A DNA stretch of 64,000 nt, from NCBI GenBank assembly GCA_964472785.1, contig CAYYMH010000019.1, positions 1 to 64,000 on the forward strand. The letters are read 5' to 3'. A model generated the notes under the pieces. It was not told the origin of the DNA. It did no database searches and was given only the letters and a program-made list of their open reading frames with translations. The stretch is from CAYYMH01 sp964472785 (GTDB lineage: Bacteria > Zhuqueibacterota > Zhuqueibacteria > Thermofontimicrobiales > Thermofontimicrobiaceae). A program made the translations under genes and the position numbers. Positions 61,591 to 64,000 of the stretch are shown here, piece after piece. How positions within the stretch are numbered: the first letter of the stretch is position 1; each line of letters begins with the position of its first letter.

Positions 61591-62406
61591 TTAAAAGCCA
61601 TTGATCATTTCTACGATCTCAACCGGTCTCAAATTATGTTCTGTTGCGATATTTTTAATGAGTTCGTGCCCGGAAGCATGAATACCCTTTGCTGCTAATT
61701 TATTGATAACCACATCGACATCTTTACTGAGATCGTTACAAACCTGGTTCAAACTTTTTCTACCCCATCCACCAGCTTTGTCTCCCTGTCTGTTTTTATC
61801 AGACTGCGTCAGAGAGTTATATATGGTGGCAGGACTAATTCCGTTCCGTTTAGCGATGTCCGAGATTTTGTCTTGTGCAGAGTTAAATTCCCAACCTTTT
61901 TGATTCATCCGCTGTTGAAACAAAGAAATCGGAATATCTAATTCATCACAAAATTCGCTAACAGATAAATTCTCGGCGTGAGGAGTCGGAGGCTGGACAT
62001 CCGCCTGTTCAGCCCAGAAATTTTTAATATCGTCGTTCCATCTGATAATTGTTCGAAACGGCTCGATATTAAAAATAGTCGCCACAATAATGAATATCGA
62101 AATAATGAATGCAGTGATCAATTCATATTTTATATTAAATGCCATCTCTGACTTCTTTTTGATGTATCGAAGTATGACTTTCCAGTTGTAATATAAATGA
62201 ACCAACGCAATGATGAAAAACACCAACGAAGAATTGATATGCAAAGCTCCCCACATGTCCTTATCCAAACTTAAAAAGGCCCAGTGAGTCCAGTGAGCGA
62301 TTTTTCCCTGCGGCGGAAAATAAAGGACAATTCCAGAAATCAAGGAGATGAGGAAAGAGAAAAACATCAATAACGAAGTAAAGCCTCTGAATTTAAATTT
62401 TGTCAT
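61591..62406 (-). CDS. DUF4405-type membrane protein with a cytosolic helix-turn-helix-like tail
   Basis: A 271-residue protein with three membrane segments: about 11-28 (LLMFFSFLISLISGIVLY), 57-77 (LVFFIIALVHLYYNWKVI) and 90-112 (LITAFIISIFIIVATIFNI). Histidines at HWTHW, ALHINS and VHLYYNW could bind heme, as proposed for DUF4405. The cytosolic part has short repeats, SVSEFCDELDIPISLFQQRM and SLNQVCNDLSKDVDVVINKL, ending in LRPVEIVEMINGF. It heads the minus-strand cluster that runs to TenA. Confidence 0.8.
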   Translation of the reverse strand: MTKFKFRGFTSLLMFFSFLISLISGIVLYFPPQGKIAHWTHWAFLSLDKDMWGALHINSSLVFFIIALVHLYYNWKVILRYIKKKSEMAFNIKYELITAFIISIFIIVATIFNIEPFRTIIRWNDDIKNFWAEQADVQPPTPHAENLSVSEFCDELDIPISLFQQRMNQKGWEFNSAQDKISDIAKRNGISPATIYNSLTQSDKNRQGDKAGGWGRKSLNQVCNDLSKDVDVVINKLAAKGIHASGHELIKNIATEHNLRPVEIVEMINGF

Positions 62407-62830
<424 letters not shown>

Positions 62831-62833
62831 AAT

Positions 62834-63196
62834 TTATTTTTTACCATCTAAAATTTCTAAAACTTCCCTGAGATCATTAATTAATGAATCTAAAATATTT
62901 TTTTTCTCTGTGTTATTGAAAGGCATTTTTAATTGCTGCTTTTCAACATCTTTGCCTTCTGATAACTTTTTTCGTGTCCCCTCAATTGTAAATTTATCTT
63001 CGTAAAGTAATTTCTTGATCAGGAAAATCAGCTTGATATCCTTTAACCGGTAGATTCTGTTACCGGCTCTGTTTTTTGCAGGACGCAACTCATCAAATTC
63101 AGTTTCCCAGTAACGAAGTACATACGGTTTTAAAGATGTGATTTCGCTGACTTCGCTGATTGAATAATAGAGCTTTTGAATTGGCTTTGGTTTCAT
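62834..63196 (-). CDS. MerR-family transcriptional regulator
   Basis: A 120-residue protein. The N-terminal winged helix-turn-helix reads YYSISEVSEITSLKPYVLRY and WETEFDELRPAKNRAGNRIY, followed by KDIKLIFLIKKLLY. The short, cysteine-poor C-terminal helix means it does not resemble metal sensors such as MerR or CueR; it looks more like small MerR-like factors found beside tRNA genes in FCB genomes. The target is unknown. tRNA-Pro starts only 3 bases downstream. Confidence 0.9.
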   Translation of the reverse strand: MKPKPIQKLYYSISEVSEITSLKPYVLRYWETEFDELRPAKNRAGNRIYRLKDIKLIFLIKKLLYEDKFTIEGTRKKLSEGKDVEKQQLKMPFNNTEKKNILDSLINDLREVLEILDGKK

Positions 63197-63262
63197 CCTG
63201 ATTTTCAGTTAAAAAGTCTATATCATATATAATAAAAAATTAATAAAAATGCAATAAATATT

Positions 63263-64000
63263 TTACCTTTTTAACTGTTTATAAAGCAATGTACCGTTTG
63301 AACAGAAACTGATAACTCTTTGTTTTGCAATCTCAAACTTTGATTGACTTAACTTATTACTAAAGTTATTGAGTAAATCAATTGAATATACGCCAATCCT
63401 CTGGATTGCGAATTCTGATAATTTATCTGCCAACTTTTTTTTAATGGATAAGCCACAGCCGCCGAGATAACCCGCCTGTTTAGCAACGGCTGCAATCCGT
63501 TCATCAACTTTGTTAAACGGATAAGAAATAAATTTAACCGGCTGATTAATCTTTTCTGAGATATGGTTTTTTGAATTTTCCAATTCTTCAAACAATTTCT
63601 CATCAGTCAGTGACTTTAAGTTTGGATGATTCTCTGAATGTGAGGCAATCTCCCAGTTTGAATCAGTTAGCTTTATTATATCTTCCCATGACAGATGCAT
63701 CGACTGATTATAAATAAAATTATAATCCCAACTGTTTATTTTTCCAACAAAGTTCGAAATAACAAAAACCGTAGCGATGAATCCGTAATGATGCAAAATC
63801 GGATAAGCATTGCTTAGCACTGAAATATCAGCGTCGTCAAAGCTGATAATCACGGGGCGTCGTTTTTCAGTTTTTTCAATATTCAGACTAATTAAATCTT
63901 CAAACGTAATCGTGTAGTAATTATTTTCTGAAAGATACTGCATCTGTTTTTGAAAAGCTCGAATTGTAACTTTATTTATTCCAAATTCAAATCCATCTTT
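63263..64000 (-). CDS. Polysaccharide deacetylase, 5' end outside the window
   Basis: Carbohydrate-esterase-4 type protein, open to the right edge (at least 246 residues). Typical motifs are visible: VIISFDDADISVLSNAYPIL with the catalytic/metal Asp pair, HYGFIATVFVISNFVG, the metal-binding HSENHPNLKSL (HSxxHP), and FISYPFNKVDERIA. Such enzymes remove acetyl groups from peptidoglycan or surface glycans. The start codon and any signal peptide lie beyond base 64000; the frame reads through GINKVTIRAFQKQMQYLSEN. Confidence 0.88.
   Translation of the reverse strand, partial: KDGFEFGINKVTIRAFQKQMQYLSENNYYTITFEDLISLNIEKTEKRRPVIISFDDADISVLSNAYPILHHYGFIATVFVISNFVGKINSWDYNFIYNQSMHLSWEDIIKLTDSNWEIASHSENHPNLKSLTDEKLFEELENSKNHISEKINQPVKFISYPFNKVDERIAAVAKQAGYLGGCGLSIKKKLADKLSEFAIQRIGVYSIDLLNNFSNKLSQSKFEIAKQRVISFCSNGTLLYKQLKR

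Overview
The window is an AT-rich (roughly 38% GC by eye) chromosomal segment from a Gram-negative, didermic bacterium of the FCB superphylum. Two large exported peptidases end in the 'YPNPFNP'-type C-terminal sorting domain of type IX secretion substrates. Lipoproteins and signal peptides are common, many genes carry real Shine-Dalgarno sequences, and an NtrC-type sigma-54 activator and an HD-GYP protein are present. This mix fits lineages such as Calditrichota, KSB1 or Marinimicrobia better than core Bacteroidetes, but no 16S rRNA is present and the placement is inference. One run of N (24636-24645) shows it is a draft scaffold.

Layout. 0.2-11.6 kb (+): a tight array polX - ggt - mltG - uvrD/pcrA-like - 1249-residue TPR protein - nadC. 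11.6-13.4 kb (-): a TPR protein and a small membrane protein. 13.4-24.9 kb (-): a long conserved information-processing cluster, read from the high-coordinate end as tRNA-Gly, Cys, Leu, [gap], Cys, Leu, Val, thrS, infC (AUU start), rpmI, rplT, pheS, pheT, a coiled-coil protein, zapA, a structured RNA that may be 6S RNA, rny, ymdB-like, folD and tRNA-Arg. 25.2-27.5 kb: a small CxxC protein and queD-queE-queC for 7-cyano-7-deazaguanine. 27.7-36.1 kb: a gingipain-like C25 peptidase with dockerin-like and cohesin-like modules, an orphan OppD/DppD ATPase, a secreted propeller-like protein, a sigma-54 response regulator and a PD40-type lipoprotein.

36.4-45.1 kb is the accessory and decaying part. 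It holds a PlsC-like acyltransferase next to a FeeM/OlsB-like GNAT protein (possible aminolipid pair), an antisense trpF fragment, a small membrane protein, a GNAT pseudogene with a clean internal deletion, two methyltransferases, an M28 peptidase carrying a YCF48-like propeller, a RelE-type toxin-antitoxin pair, a frameshifted VOC/PhnB remnant, and several intergenic repeats. 45.1-54.1 kb (-): leuS, xdhC-like and mobA-like genes, a lipoprotein, a short DnaJ-like protein, two Hsp20 chaperones, and a GAF/HD-GYP protein. 54.4-57.8 kb (+): a peptide-binding lipoprotein behind a good sigma-70 promoter, an outer-membrane-type protein, a 55-residue membrane peptide and a VOC protein. 57.9-62.4 kb (-): a compact six-gene set of DUF4405 membrane protein, HD hydrolase, CGGC-domain protein, DUF59-like protein, PLP aminotransferase and TenA. 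The window closes with tRNA-Pro, a MerR regulator and a polysaccharide deacetylase that runs off the edge.

The best candidates for something undescribed are the DUF4405/HD/CGGC/DUF59-like/aminotransferase/TenA cluster, the PlsC+GNAT pair, the dispersed 'CTTTGTG' imperfect palindromes, and the structured RNA between zapA and rny. No CRISPR array, prophage or intact insertion sequence was seen.
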